A DNA stretch of 64,000 bases from Telmatactis stephensoni. Lineage: Eukaryota; Cnidaria; Anthozoa; Actiniaria; Isophelliidae. The translations under genes were made by a program, and so were the position numbers. Shown piece after piece: positions 33,588 through 45,041 of this stretch; position 1 is the stretch's first letter; every line of letters starts with the position of its first letter. The notes beneath the pieces were generated by a model. It did not search any database and was not told where the DNA came from. It saw only the letters and a list, made by a program, of their open reading frames with translations. The stretch is taken from assembly GCA_029948255.1 (NCBI GenBank), contig JALIZF010001808.1, positions 372,001 through 436,000 of the forward strand. Reading direction: 5' to 3'.

Positions 33588-36500
33588 TAATATTTAATAT
33601 TTATATAGCGCCATTTTCTATAAATATAATCAAATGCGCTTAACTAAATATTAAAACAAACAAAATTAAAATGAAATAAAATAAAATAAATAAATAATAA
33701 TAAAATAATAAACAAGAGAAACTGACAGAAATTGAGGCCCATCTAAAATGATATGCCAAATGTGATGTATTCAAATTAATTCAGCTAGTAGCAAATCACA
33801 AATACAACTATCATACCACTGCCCAGTTGGCTCAGTTGGTTGCCCCATCTCTCGAAAAACTACTACATGTACCCTTGCATTGGAGGGATATCAAAGAACC
33901 CACACCACTATTCGGGGAGAGTAGGTGATATGAAGTTGCTGGTGCGTAGTCTGGCCTATTAAACTATAGGACCTATATTGTCAATTGGTGCAAATTTAGG
34001 CACTGTTGTGGTGTCCATGCCTTCATAGGAAGGAATAGCAAGTAAACTAATTATTCATTGCATGAAATTAAAGTGGCTAACAGTCAAATTGCAGTTTTAA
34101 AAATAGCTCAAAAGACGACTGATCTTATGCTGTGAGCATGCCTCAATCTTTTGGTTATACTCTTCGATCATTCTCATTGTTGTTTATCATACCTGATAAA
34201 ATACTTACATGGATAAGGTGCTGCTGGCATCGAGGGCAATTCAAATGCATGAATGACTAACACAAGATCATTATCATGATGCATATTTTCACAGTAAACT
34301 GAAGTAAAAAACATTCATTAATCACCAAGACTGTAATACTGTCTTGATCAATATGTTAGTATTCCCATAGTCATGACTGTTGAGTAGAAGGGTTGTCCAA
34401 TACCCTGACAAATTTATGCATAGTATTGTAATGTATTATATCACTATAACGATAGTTTAACAATACATTCAAGAATAGCAATAAATTTGCATAAATTAAT
34501 GTCAGAGTATTTGACAAGTACCGTATTTACTCGAATAAGCGCCCTGGCGCTTATTAAATTTTTCACGTCTAAAATGGGGTGCTTATTCGGGGGAGGCGCT
34601 TATTTGAGGGAGGCGCTTATTCAGCGGGAGGAAACGCATACACAACTGTCAAAGTATGCTTTCCTCTTAATATCAATAATATCAATGTTATACTACTACA
34701 ACAGTACTGGTATTAGTATACTATAACGAGGTGCGAGGCGCGAGGCGCGAGGCGCTTATTTGGGGGAGGCGCTTATTAATTTTTTTTGTTCAAAGGGGGT
34801 GCTTATTCCAGGGAGGCGCTTATTTGGGGGAGGCGCTTATTCGAGTAAATACAGTATGGATCAGTAGTAATTAATATCAAGTTTGGAGGATCCGTTCAAA
34901 GGCCCATGGTTAATATTCAGAAATGTAGTTAAAATGATCTCATTTTACAAATCCTCAGAGACTGGCAAGTGTTTTTCTCTCTGATGTTTTCTCTCATATC
35001 ACTAGGCAACAGCCAAGCATTTAAATGATTTAAAAGTCCTTAGATGATCAGGGTTGACCCTATAGGAAGAAATAGCTAAATTATTGATACAGAGAGGCCA
35101 GTATACACAAAGGAACGTACTAAATTGGCAAACATATAGGTATGTATATTTCTACCCAATAAAACCTCTGGGAATACTAGTAAGATTCTTTGTCAGTTTG
35201 CATTTCAATATCATGTGGAAATTCTTGGAACAAAAGTTCTTATTCCCAGAGTTTTTGAATTGTGTGATTCCAGAAAATATTCATAACCCCACAATGGAGG
35301 GAATTTGTAAATGGATCCTCCTTTGCCCTGGAACTTCTATTTTTCTTCCATACAAACTCTGTAATTTTGTTCTTTCTCTGACCCCCTCCCCTCCAGAATT
35401 TCCAATTCCCTCTGTGGTGGGGGTATGGCAATTTTATTTTAGTTCTCTTTTATTATAATCAATATTTAGACAGGGACATCTAATTTAGCAAGGCTAGTTT
35501 GAATAGTACTATATTCTAAGTACCTACAATACACACGGATAACCAATGAGATATGGAATCGGGAAAAAAAGGTGTGCGTCCACAGAGTGGACAGCGTGGG
35601 AGTAAAGAGTTATCCGTGTGTAGGGATTCGCGACACGCCGTCGGGGGTGGGTGGGTGGGTCGTCGAGATGTTTGCTCCTCGGTTGTCAAGAGGAACTGTG
35701 ACAAAAGCCCGAGGGCTGATTAATATATGCGTTGCAAAGCATTGTGGGATCTCATTGTTATGTTAATTATCCGTCTTTATTTCCGGTAATTAGAATAGTA
35801 CTATATTCTAAGTACCTACAATACACACGGATAACCAATGAGATATGGAATCGGGAAAAAAAGGTGTCACATCCTCTGACCGGATATGCGTAGGGTTGAA
35901 TATGAAAAACTGCAAGAACACATGGTATCATAGAACGAGAAATTTTATTAGCACGTTCCTCCCATTCTTCAAGTTAAAGGAGGACATTAAGGGAAAGCTG
36001 GGCTAAAACCTCTTAACATATTTAAATTGGCGTAAGCAGTTCCTACTTGGCCAATATTGGATGAGACTCCCGAGAGAAGAGAGGAGGGTGACGACGCCGA
36101 CATTATTCTGGCTAGTTGGATATAGTATGCAGCGGTACTTGAGCTGCGCCAACCAACGTGTGACATGATGTCTTGTAACTCACTTCCTGTGAGGGCAAGG
36201 GTGATAGCACAACCAGCCCGGAAACCATGTAGGGCCGTCTCATTCCCCTTGTACAAACCAGATTCTTTGAGGTAAAAGTGAAGCCGGGATTCTGCCGCTG
36301 ACGACGAGAGAGCTTTATTAGCGATTCCTCCTTGAGGTGTTGTTGGGAAGCCATCACTGAGGTTGATATTAATTCTTTTAGAAAAGTTATAGTAGTCGTC
36401 GATACCTTTTACTGGGCAGATATCTGGGTTAGGGTTTCGCCTTACACCAAAAAGGAAAAAGTAGATCCCTTAAATTTGGGGTCACAGAGCCCATTGAGAT

Positions 36501-39500
36501 ATTAACAACCAAATCCAGGTCAAAAGGTCGGGCTGTCGTCCCTTCCGAGTTCTCCTGGGGGATGCCTTCAAAGTCCACCCATTGGACGCGAACGTTGTTA
36601 CTAAGCTTGTCCAGTTCAAAGAGATCTATATCATTTAACACGATGGCGGGACGGGGCTGAGAATAATAAATAAACAAACTAAATTTGAAAGCAAAAAACG
36701 GCATGAGACATAGACCCCAGGAGAGGGAAGGGAGGACAGCCTGACCCAGATAAACTGGGGGGAGAATTTTACTCCTTTTTCAGGCTGACGTCTCCCCCCT
36801 CGGGAATGAGTTGTGAAAAGGAAAACAAAGCCAAAACCAAAAAGACTCAGTAAAAAAGGACGCTGAATGAATTTATTACAATTCAATAAAGGGTAAATTG
36901 GAAATTGAGTTGAATCTCATAAACGGGTTTGATCAGTAAGGGCAGAAATCGTGTTTTCAGCTTTAATTCTTTCTCTGTTATTCCTTATTTTTCAAATAGC
37001 AACGTGCAATTTTTGATGAAAATCGCGTTTTGTTCTTGAAAATAAGGTCAAAAATGCATGTACTTCCAAAAAATTCGACCTTGCTGCAGGGGAGGGATTT
37101 GCTGGGCTGGTTGTTGGGCTGGACCGTTTTGGGGAGGTAAGTGAGCCTGTTGATTATCTGGCTGTAACGCTGGAAGCTGAGGCGCTAATGGTTGGGCTGG
37201 ATGCTGGCCTAAAGGCTAAAAGAGCGACGAAACAAAAGGATTTGAGCAAAGCAAGTGGACAAAGGGGGAGGAATCTCCAAGGGAATACAAACTTAATTAA
37301 GTACAAAAGGATAATTTATGCGAAAAGAGACTAAAGGAAATTTTGACAAAAGAAGGGAATAATTAAAGTTATAGAACGATGTGAACTTTAAGAAAATAAA
37401 ACCAAAGTTAAAGTATTTTTAGTGAAACTCTCTTCTAGACCATTTAATAAAGGAAAAAACTTTAGGCACGGATACAGAACTTGGAAATTAAGTACATTTA
37501 AAAAAGAACTTGCGAATTCAGTTTTACGAGTTTTGGGAAGCGAGGGAAGAACTTTTGGTATTGCAAAATGTTGTTTGACTCCCTGGATGGTAACTGAGGG
37601 AATTTAAGCACGACACACAGTGTGCAAATTAAACAAATGAGATTTTGGGGTTATTCTAACCGCGTTCTAGCTGATTCGATTTTGGGACAATACAATCAAC
37701 TGGACGTTATTTGGTGTGGTTCTTTTAGGGGCTTTGAGAAATATATCTCCTAGCACGAACACACAGCGTGCAACACTACATTTAATTCGGTAAAAGGGAA
37801 TAGGCTTGTACGAACACACAGCGTACCGATTAAGCGTAGTCAGTTCAGTTTTTGACTTACAAAATGTTGTTTGACTCTTTGGGTGGTAACTGGGGGGATT
37901 TAAAGTACGAAACACAGTTCAAATTAAAAGTCAACAAACAAATGAGCTTCTGAGTAATCCTAACAGCGTTCTAATCCTGGTACGATTTTGGGACAATACA
38001 ATCAAACTAAACGTTCCGGAGGTGTGATTTTTTGGGGGGCTTTGAGAAAATATATCTCCTAGCACGAACACACAGCGTGCAACACTACATTTGTAAAAGA
38101 AAATGAGCTTGTACGAACACACAGCGTACCGATTAAGTGTAAACCGTTAAAGACTTAAGAGGCTAGGAAGGAGTGGAGAAAAATACAAAACCTTTCAAAC
38201 TTGAGCTAACCACGTACCCACACTGGTAACGAAGGTTGAATTAGAACCTATACCTCAAGGTTTCCTTGTGGGGGGAGTTGACCTTGAGTAACGTCGGGTG
38301 CTTGATCGTTGACTTGAGGAAATTGAACATCCATAAGTGAGATGACGGCGTGTCGCGATCAGGAAAGATTCCAAAAGTCGAGATGTTTGCTCCTCGGTTG
38401 TCAAGAGGAACTGTGACAAAAGCCCGAGGGCTGATTAATATATGCGTTGCAAAGCATTGTGGGATCTCATTGTTATGTTAATTATCCGTCTTTATTTCCG
38501 GTAATTAGAATAGAGCCCTTTTTACACAAATTACAGAACAAAACTATATACTAGAGTGACTTCAATAAACCTGGGCACTACTAATATATTAAGCAAATAA
38601 AAATTATTTCCTGGAACTACACATTTAATTACAAGTGTAGAAACTTATATTAAGCTATGGGTTAGAGTGATTTTCATAAACCTGTGAAAACAAAAGTTAA
38701 TTATTAGCTAGTAATAGCCAGATTCAAACAATAGAAAACAAAGGAATTAGAGACTAATAGTACTAAATACACTAAAATGTATTTCACGGGTTTATGAAAA
38801 TCACTCTAGCTGATTTTATCTATTAGTTGCAGCCATTAGTTGCATGCTTGAAGATAAAAGTCTGGAATGCACAGAGAACAAATGAAGAAGTGTATTAAAA
38901 ATTCTCAGAAACAGGGACCACAGAGAGGGTGGCCTGGGTCAAATCCCTATATTGGTATGCAAATAACAAATTCATGAAATTTCATGTAGGATACCCCTCC
39001 CCAGGGATGGATAGAAACCTCGAAAAATGATCTGACATGCTAAAGATAAAATCAAATTGCGATAAAAATGATTTGCTGATAAACAAAGGTACCGCAGGTT
39101 GCTTAACATTTGGTATTTATCAACATTCCTTAAGTAGGACAGACACAACAAAAATTAAAGCACTAAAATAATCCTCTCATTCTCGATGCAAAATCAAAAA
39201 TTCAACCACAACGAAGAATCTCAAAGACAACTAGCAGATTGCAGTCACGAGAAACGCCATTCCTATAGGAGCGAAACCGTTAAATCGAAGGAAGTACTCC
39301 AAAATTAACGGATATCAACAGTAGTTCAAGAACTGTAGCGACAGGACGTGATCGTCTCGTGCCGACCGACCGTGGCATCAATTGTTCTTATCGAATCAAA
39401 AGTCGTGTGCGCTAGCTTCCACGATAAATCACTAGAAAGTAAGTCTTGTTCATTTGATAAATGAATTCTACAATATGGCCAAGGTGCTTGTAAGCTTAAC

Positions 39501-39706
39501 AGTCTCTACTGTAAGAAAACAAGTACTAGGTCTGCATGCATGAGAAACTAACATAAGGATTAGTTGGCACGCTATCGAATTTCTTCGCCTTGCAAAATGA
39601 AATTTGCCCAAACGCATACAATGTGAATGTGTAACTACTTACATTCGAATGCTCTTTCGCTGTGTACACTGCCATCGATGGCCAGAACAACCTTTCGTTC
39701 ACCCAT
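32390..39706 (-). CDS. Universal stress protein, array member 5 (USP5)
   Basis: 161 aa in four exons: 39643-39706, 34209-34298, 33224-33327 and 32390-32617; phases 1, 1, 0; 486 nt in frame. The ATG at 39706 gives MGERKVVLAIDGS, with almost no extension before the domain. The loop is G117-x2-G120-x9-G130S. The C-terminus ends with a Pro-rich piece and EQEKAE. The stop codon overlaps an AATAAA (minus strand, about 32386-32393). Intron 1 is 5.3 kb and carries the tyrosine-recombinase element (35501-38513), a TA-flanked MITE (34521-34854) and another MITE (38665-38806). The next exon 1 to the right belongs to USP6, so the exon assignment is unambiguous. Confidence 0.9.
32618..32705. repeat. AAAT/GAAT microsatellite
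   Basis: Run of AAATAAAT then GAATGAATGA units, directly after the exon 4 acceptor side of USP5 in intron 3. Confidence 0.85.
33000..33115. repeat. Short C-rich minisatellite
   Basis: Three to four imperfect copies of a TTACAAATCACCCCTCCCCT unit in intron 3 of USP5. Confidence 0.6.
33550..33588. repeat. (AAT)n microsatellite
   Basis: About thirteen AAT triplets followed by AT-rich sequence, in intron 2 of USP5. Confidence 0.95.
33820..33965 (+). mobile_element. Probable tRNA-derived SINE fragment
   Basis: GCCCAGTTGGCTCAGTTGGT is an A-box-like start of a tRNA head. A B box is not found at the normal distance, so the copy is truncated or diverged. Confidence 0.45.
34521..34854. mobile_element. 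TA-flanked MITE with CCGTATTTACTCGAATAAGC ends
   Basis: The ends CCGTATTTACTCGAATAAGC and its inverted partner (one mismatch) are flanked by TA on both sides. The interior repeats GGCGCTTATT many times. A second copy in opposite orientation is at 56771-57081, including the shared GTACTGGTATTAGTATACTA-type centre. TA duplication fits Tc1/mariner mobilisation. Confidence 0.85.
35987..36704 (-). pseudogene. Tyrosine recombinase (integrase family), frame-shifted
   Basis: The C-terminal catalytic part reads from about 36450 down to 35987: DICPVKGIDDYY, then HGFRAG (H-x-x-R box), SHVGWRSSSTAAYYI (second His/Trp position and the Tyr nucleophile), and a short tail. The upstream frame 36704-36429 (VLNDIDLFELDKL, then LDLVVNISMGSVTP) is in another phase and ends LLFPFWCKAKP, while the downstream frame starts LFGVRRNPNPDICP at the same place, so one small indel near 36440-36460 joins them. 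The first catalytic Arg is not seen. The enzyme would integrate circular element DNA; this copy looks inactive. TATTCTCAG before 36660 could be a splice acceptor. Confidence 0.75.
37085..38333 (-). other. Pro/Gln-rich reading frame of the recombinase element
   Basis: Minus strand: an ATG at about 38333 starts MDVQFPQVNDQAPDV and the frame continues to NLE, followed by GTATAG (possible donor). After TTTTAG near 37221 an in-phase frame continues PLGQHPAQPLAPQLPALQPD and more Pro/Gln-rich residues until about 37080. This looks like the first, spliced open frame of the element. It has no recognised domain. The intron between is inferred from the splice-like ends. Confidence 0.4.
37640..38140. repeat. 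Diverged tandem duplication of about 280 bp
   Basis: 37650-37835 and 37945-38135 align: GATTTTGGGACAATACAATC, then GGGGCTTTGAGAAA.TATAT, then TCCTAGCACGAACACACAGC, GTGCAACACTACATTT and GTACGAACACACAGCGTACC. Together with short ACACAGTGTGC words this is a repeated structure inside the element body. Confidence 0.8.
38665..38806. mobile_element. 142-bp MITE with TA duplication
   Basis: GAGTGATTTTCATAAACC at the left is the exact reverse complement of the right end and TA lies on both sides (38663-38664 and 38807-38808). A variant single end (AGAGTGACTTCAATAAACC) is at about 38552. Confidence 0.88.
38810..39642. other. Start of USP5 intron 1, nothing assigned
   Basis: AT-rich intron sequence without a recognised gene or element. 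Confidence 0.5.
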
Positions 39707-40042
39707 AATGACTTCTACTGTACGTTTACTTATCGATAAGCTGACTAGACTAGCTCCTGTGTGTGAATCCTCACACGTTCACTACTGAAATATTAATGAC
39801 CACTAGTACCCAGTGCCTAGCGATCTCGCGATCGACGCGTTTGGACATGGAAAAAGAAGGGGAAAAAGAGGGCTCGAGGGGCTCGCGGGTGGGGGAAAAA
39901 ATTAGTAAAGAATATGATCTTTTTAATTAATACGTGCAGGTGATATTTATTATTCGTAGTAAATTTTGTAATTTCAACATAATTCTGACAATATCCAACA
40001 CGTCTAAAAGCATTGATTTCTGTCCTTTGTTGATTTTAATGT

Positions 40043-41702
40043 TCACTCGTTATGTTGCTGTTGCTCCACCTGATGGCATATAGGTGGTGGTGGTACGATG
40101 ACGACGGGGATATGAGCATGGTGGACACAGTAGTCACTAACACTACCCAAAAGTGTGCGACGAATTGTACCAAGACCACGAGAACCCAGGACAAGTAAAC
40201 CAGCATGAGTATCTTTACAAAAGTTACAAATCACTTCTCCTGGTCTTCCATTTTCTTTGAACAGTTGCATGTGTGGTTTGTTTTCCATGTCTTTTATCTT
40301 CTCTTGGAATTTTATTCCAACTTCCTTCAGCAAGTTATCGACATCTTTAGAAGCCTTTTCCACAAACATTTGCCATTCCTCATAGTACCCAAAACCATCT
40401 TGGACAAACAAACACAGAAAAATAAATATATTGCAATTTTAATTTTCAAAACGTTTTGATGAAGTATCAAATTGATGGTTGTGCTGTGCGACCCCTTTCT
40501 TGAGGTCACTACATCCTTGGGGGCTAAGGGCCCCTCCCCCTTTTACCCCAAAGTTCCGGGGACGTCTTAGGTTGCCCTTATAGAGCAATTGAGGAACCAA
40601 AATACATCTCTCTGTAAGAATCCATGCAGTGCACCTGTCTGAATGGAGAAAATTTATAAAAGTCCCGATCGCGAAAGGATTTTTACAACTTACAAGGGTA
40701 CGGCGCTGCTGGCATTGGCGGTAGTTCAAAGGCATGATAGATGAATACATGGTCGTTTTCTCGCATCACGTTGTCAAAGTAGACTAAGAAAAAAACAAAA
40801 ACCAATGTAAGAAAAACATATCATTGAATTTCCTATCCAAACTGACCTTAACGCGGTAGAGAATACAATATTAATATTTCATGAGTAGCAATTAGACAAA
40901 AGTAAAAATAATATATAAAGTAGAACAATCTATCAGTACCGAGTTTTGCTCATTTATTACGTTGTACGAATTGTAAGAAATCGTTCTCCCAGACATTGTT
41001 ATCCCAAATCAAATCTAGGACCGGTACTTGCCGGTAGCAGTTATTATTCTTAAAGAATTCTAATGTACAATAAATTCGAATTTGCCACGTGAGTTTACGC
41101 AGTGCGACAGTCAAAAGAAAAAAGATTGATATGCATAGTTCCCGCCGCTTATTTTGATTTTGAGTTATCCATTTCCAAGACGAGATTCTCGAAGAAGCAA
41201 TTCATTCATTAATATTGATCATTCTTCTCGAATCGGTAAAAAATATAGCACATGTCTTGAATCTATTTCATCTTTGTTAAAACGTTCACTTATTTGAGGA
41301 TTTCTATTAAAATACTCCGGGAAATACCATAAAGTGCTATTCAGGAAATATTAACTGTCATTTGAGTGTTTTGTGTAGACTATAGATAAAACGTGCCAAT
41401 TTCGTCGCCTCAAGGGTAAACCACGTAAAAGTCATGCAATCTATAAATAGAAACAAGGATAATTGATACAAAAATCTAAGTCAATATTGCTTCAAATTGG
41501 ACTATTATATAAGAATAAATGCTTCCTCTTTATTTATTTCATGTTTATCTTTGAAACTGGTGTCTTCTAATTACTTCTAACACTCATACTTACAAGTTAA
41601 GGCTCTTTCACTGTGTTCGCTTCCATCGTAGGCAAGAATAACACTTCTTTTACATAATCCATCACAATGGAATACTTTGGTGGTCCCATTAGAGTCAGCC
41701 AT
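40043..41702 (-). CDS. Universal stress protein with fused last exon, array member 6 (USP6)
   Basis: 184 aa in three exons: 41594-41702, 40694-40783 and 40043-40398; phases 1, 1; 555 nt in frame. The last exon continues from the exon 3 helix (YEEWQMFVEKASKDVDNLLK) straight into LFKENGRPGEVICNF, so the phase-0 intron present in the seven other complete genes is cleanly absent. The ATG at 41702 gives a 25-residue extension (MADSNGTTKVFHCDGLCKRS) before VILAYDGS, where Tyr replaces the usual Val or Ile before Asp. The loop is G138-x2-G141-x9-G151S. The C-terminus is Pro-rich and then QQQ-rich. The last exon's acceptor is CCAAG, weaker than its paralogues. Confidence 0.92.
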
Positions 41703-42867
41703 GGTAGCGAATTACAGATCTCACCAGTAGTATACTTTTTATTGAGCTCTGGTTTGGGCTGATTGTACGTGAGTTCGCGAGTCCTTGAATCTGAAAGTGT
41801 TTCTGGGAACGTGCAAGGGTACATGGGTGCGTTTGTTTACTTTAGACGTCATCCCGAGTGGAATCCGAACACTATTCGGAAATTGAAATACACTCATTTT
41901 TTTCCAAAAAAATTCAGGCAGTCCTTTACAATTGCTGTTGTGGATCTACACACATTTCTAGAGACTAGATGGCAAGGTCAGCTCTGATGCTGTTTCGTTT
42001 GCACAAATATCTAGACTATGGGTTTACCTAATATAACCTGTGAAATAAAAATTTCCTTCAGCCTTTACGTTAGCTATCAATTTCTTTTTTCACAGATTAT
42101 CACACTATGAAGAAAGTCCTGGAGAGGTAAAATGGGAGTTGGAATTGGCCTATTTTTGGTCTGGAAAAATGGGATTTGATGCACTGCAACTGGGATTTGG
42201 ACACTGGGAATTGGAAACATAACAAATGGGAATGCATAGGATTCGTTTTTACCTCTCATAAAAACATGAAAAACGTAAATCGCATAACAAAATTCTTATA
42301 AAGCAGTTTTACAAACTTTGACACTGTTTCCATGAATACATATTCACCAAAATAATGATAATAATATAATAAATAATATTTATTTATAAAGCGCAAATTC
42401 AACACTACAGTTTTCAAATGCACTAGAATGCAAAATGATGCTGAAGGTCATTGTAGATATTAATGTGAATGCAAATAGTGATTGCTTGCTACCTTTAAAT
42501 CACTTACTTCTTGTAAACTTGTATAATTTTTGAAAGTGGGATTTTGAGAAAAAGTTAGGCAGGGAAATGGGATTAGACCCCTCCCTCTCTTCAGGACCCT
42601 GTATTAAAGTCCATAATCAATATTCTATTATGATTGAGTGACTGCTGATAGACAAATTTATGGAGAAATAATGAATTTACCAAGAACAGAAAAGATTGAA
42701 ACAAATTTGTTTTTATTTTGATTAAATCATAATTATTACAAAACTATTAATCTGGTCAACTATACCTTTAACGCCCACCTAAAACACAAATAATTATTCC
42801 ACTATACACTGTACACAAATTTTACTAGTTTTACTAGGATAAGAAAGTTTAACATTGTATACGTCAT
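41703..42867. other. Between USP6 and USP7, no gene seen
   Basis: Presumed USP6 promoter, then AT-rich sequence with an inverted-repeat-like GGGATTTG/GGGAATTGG segment near 42120-42240 (TE-like) and the 3' flank of USP7. No gene recognised. Confidence 0.5.
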
Positions 42868-45041
42868 TCATTGATCACTAGTGACATTGGAAAATCCAAG
42901 TTTTTTAATCTGTTTGGGTGGGACTATAGATACTGGTACAGGTGAATGATGAAGACAGAAATCACTGACACTCCCCACAAGTGTACGACGTACAGTTCCC
43001 ATGCCTCTACTTCCCATAATGATTTGATCAGCTTTCTGTCCTTTGGCAAGATTACAGATAACTTCACCTGGCTCTCCACTTTCTTTAAATAGCTTGCATG
43101 TTAACTAAAAAAACAATTATAGGCATAGTATTACTGCTAGGTGTTTGTCCAGGATTTCCTGACTTTTCCTGACTATACACTAGTGTAGTGATGGGTGCAC
43201 TGGGAGCAAATCCCCTCCCTAAATTTATGATTAATTGTTTAATAAATAAAATACAAAAGGAAAAATAAAATATTAGGGCCTGATTATATGAAGCGGGCTG
43301 GCCTGGTGAACTGGGCTGGTTTGGTTTATCTTTGGCTTGTCTATAAAACAACTATAATTTGGAAATTGAGATTACATGGGAAATGGGCCAGCCTGGTTGA
43401 GCCAGCCTTGTTAACTGAGCCAGCCTGCTTAATATAATCAGGTCCTTAGAAATTAAATGAAGGTTAACTATATTATTCTGAGTGCCCCCTAATTGCTGGG
43501 TCCTTGCGACTCCTCTGTGACTATGTAGGTGAAAGATCACAGGTAATTTTTTATCTCAATTTAAAGGCACAAAAAATAATCAGGGCTGAATAACAGCCAA
43601 GTACTTTTTGCACTTACTTTATTCTCTGCACACTTCTTTTCATAATGCTCCATTACTTTTGTTGCTTCCTCCATATTTTTCTTCATATGTTTCTCCCAAT
43701 CCTCTGGAAAGGCAAATCCATCTATACATACAAGGAAATAGTAAGAAATGTAAACATTACTAGGTATGGATCACTTTGAGATACCCAACCAAACACCACT
43801 CTACCAATGGATTCATAACCCTAAGACTATATTGGACCAAATGTTATAACACAAAGCCCATAGTATGATCAGCTATAATGCACTATTTGCATTCTTTTGA
43901 TTCATCTGAGGATTTTCTTTTTTCTCATCTAAGCACTAATTGGAAGGTGGCATATTTGACTGTCATACATAGTACAGTTACCACTGGAATTTTGAATGTT
44001 TTTATAGACTTCACAGCACTGACACTGGCATAGTGCCCCGGTGGGGACTCCATTGTAAAAGGATCGGGAATGCTTGTCGGACATTTTTAAAAATACCCCT
44101 AAAAGATACTGGAAGTCTTTTAAGAAGGGCATGGCTGGACAATTTTTAACCCCTAAGAGATACCAGCGATAACAAGCTAATGAACATTATTATTATGAAC
44201 ATAAAATTGGACGGTGGACATGCTTTTTGTTGGGCAAATTTCTTCCAGTTTGAGAACAAAATGATAAGCGATGGGCTCTTTTGATACCCTAAGAGAGACA
44301 AGGAAATGTTAAAACTCTAAATTTCAATTTTAATACCCTAAAAGATACCAAATCACTGATTTTTACCCCTAAGAGATACGGCGATCATACCCGATCCTTT
44401 TACAATGGAGTCCCCTCCCCCCTGGGCACAGTGCAGTCTGTCACACTCATACAAATACTGCTCTGTATCTGACATACATGGGAGTACTGCCCCCATCCCA
44501 CCCCTCTCCAGACCTGAAGATGGACTTTGTACACCTTAAATACTGTATTAATTAGGCATAATTATATTTATAATTTAATCATTTAGTACTTACAAGGATA
44601 AGGTGTTGGAGGAGCAGTATAGAGATCAAAAGCATGGACTATCAGTACTTCATCATTGCTCTTGTGTAAGCTATCCTTATACCCTGTGTAAAACAATTTT
44701 CATTGATTAAGCTTATGAGAATACAGTCACGTAAGCTTAAGCACCACACAGGAAATTTCATCAAGTAATTTTTTGGCTGTTTGTCTGGCCATTGGTTTAG
44801 TCATAGTCAAAGCACAAAAACTAGACAGGTTGGACTGAAAAAGGATGAAAACTTTGCCTTCTCTGCTAGACAACGACCACGAAAACACTGTTAGCATATG
44901 GGCAGCTTTGGTTTTCGTGCTGATTTCTTCAAACTTAAAACTGAATGAAAAAGTAGAAAACTTACAGTCAAATGCTCTATCACTATTTTTGCTGCCATCG
45001 ACAGGAATTACAATTTTTCTCCCTGTGTTTTGTGGAGCCAT
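42868..45041 (-). CDS. Universal stress protein, array member 7 (USP7)
   Basis: 168 aa in four exons: 44966-45041, 44594-44683, 43618-43721 and 42868-43104; phases 1, 1, 0; 507 nt in frame. The ATG at 45041 gives MAPQNTGRKIVIPVDGSKNS. The frame stays open upstream to about 45272, but that stretch has no USP similarity and is treated as leader. The loop is G121-x2-G124-x9-G134S; the residue before the conserved HH is Leu (DFCLHHSPVPVSIVPP). The protein has a 15-residue basic and polar end after the domain. Intron 2 contains a hAT-like element nested in an older repeat. Confidence 0.92.
44037..44426. mobile_element. hAT-like 390-bp element
   Basis: The ends are CCCGGTGGGGACTCC and GGAGTCCCC...CTGGG, followed inward by ATTGTAAAAGGATCGGG and its inverted partner. 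Flanks CATAGTGC (44029-44036) and CACAGTGC (44427-44434) form an 8-bp duplication with one change, the hAT size. The interior repeats CCCCTAAAAGATAC words. Relatives are at 49293-49677 and 55308-55670. It sits inside a copy of the CAGTGCCGTG-type repeat, whose halves lie on either side. Confidence 0.75.

Larger units (their letters stand above)
35501..38513 (-). mobile_element. Tyrosine-recombinase element with split direct repeats
   Basis: Two different direct repeats are interleaved: a 75-bp unit at 35501-35575 and 35793-35867, and a 137-bp unit at 35662-35798 and 38377-38513. Read on the minus strand the order is A1 (38513-38377), body, B1 (35867-35793), A2 (35798-35662), B2 (35575-35501), the split-direct-repeat plan of Ngaro/PAT-type DIRS-order retroelements. 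The body holds a broken tyrosine-recombinase frame near B1 and a Pro/Gln-rich open frame. No reverse transcriptase or RNase H motif is visible in 3 kb, so it is a deleted or non-autonomous copy, or a different lineage with the same ends. It lies in intron 1 of USP5, same strand. Confidence 0.8.
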
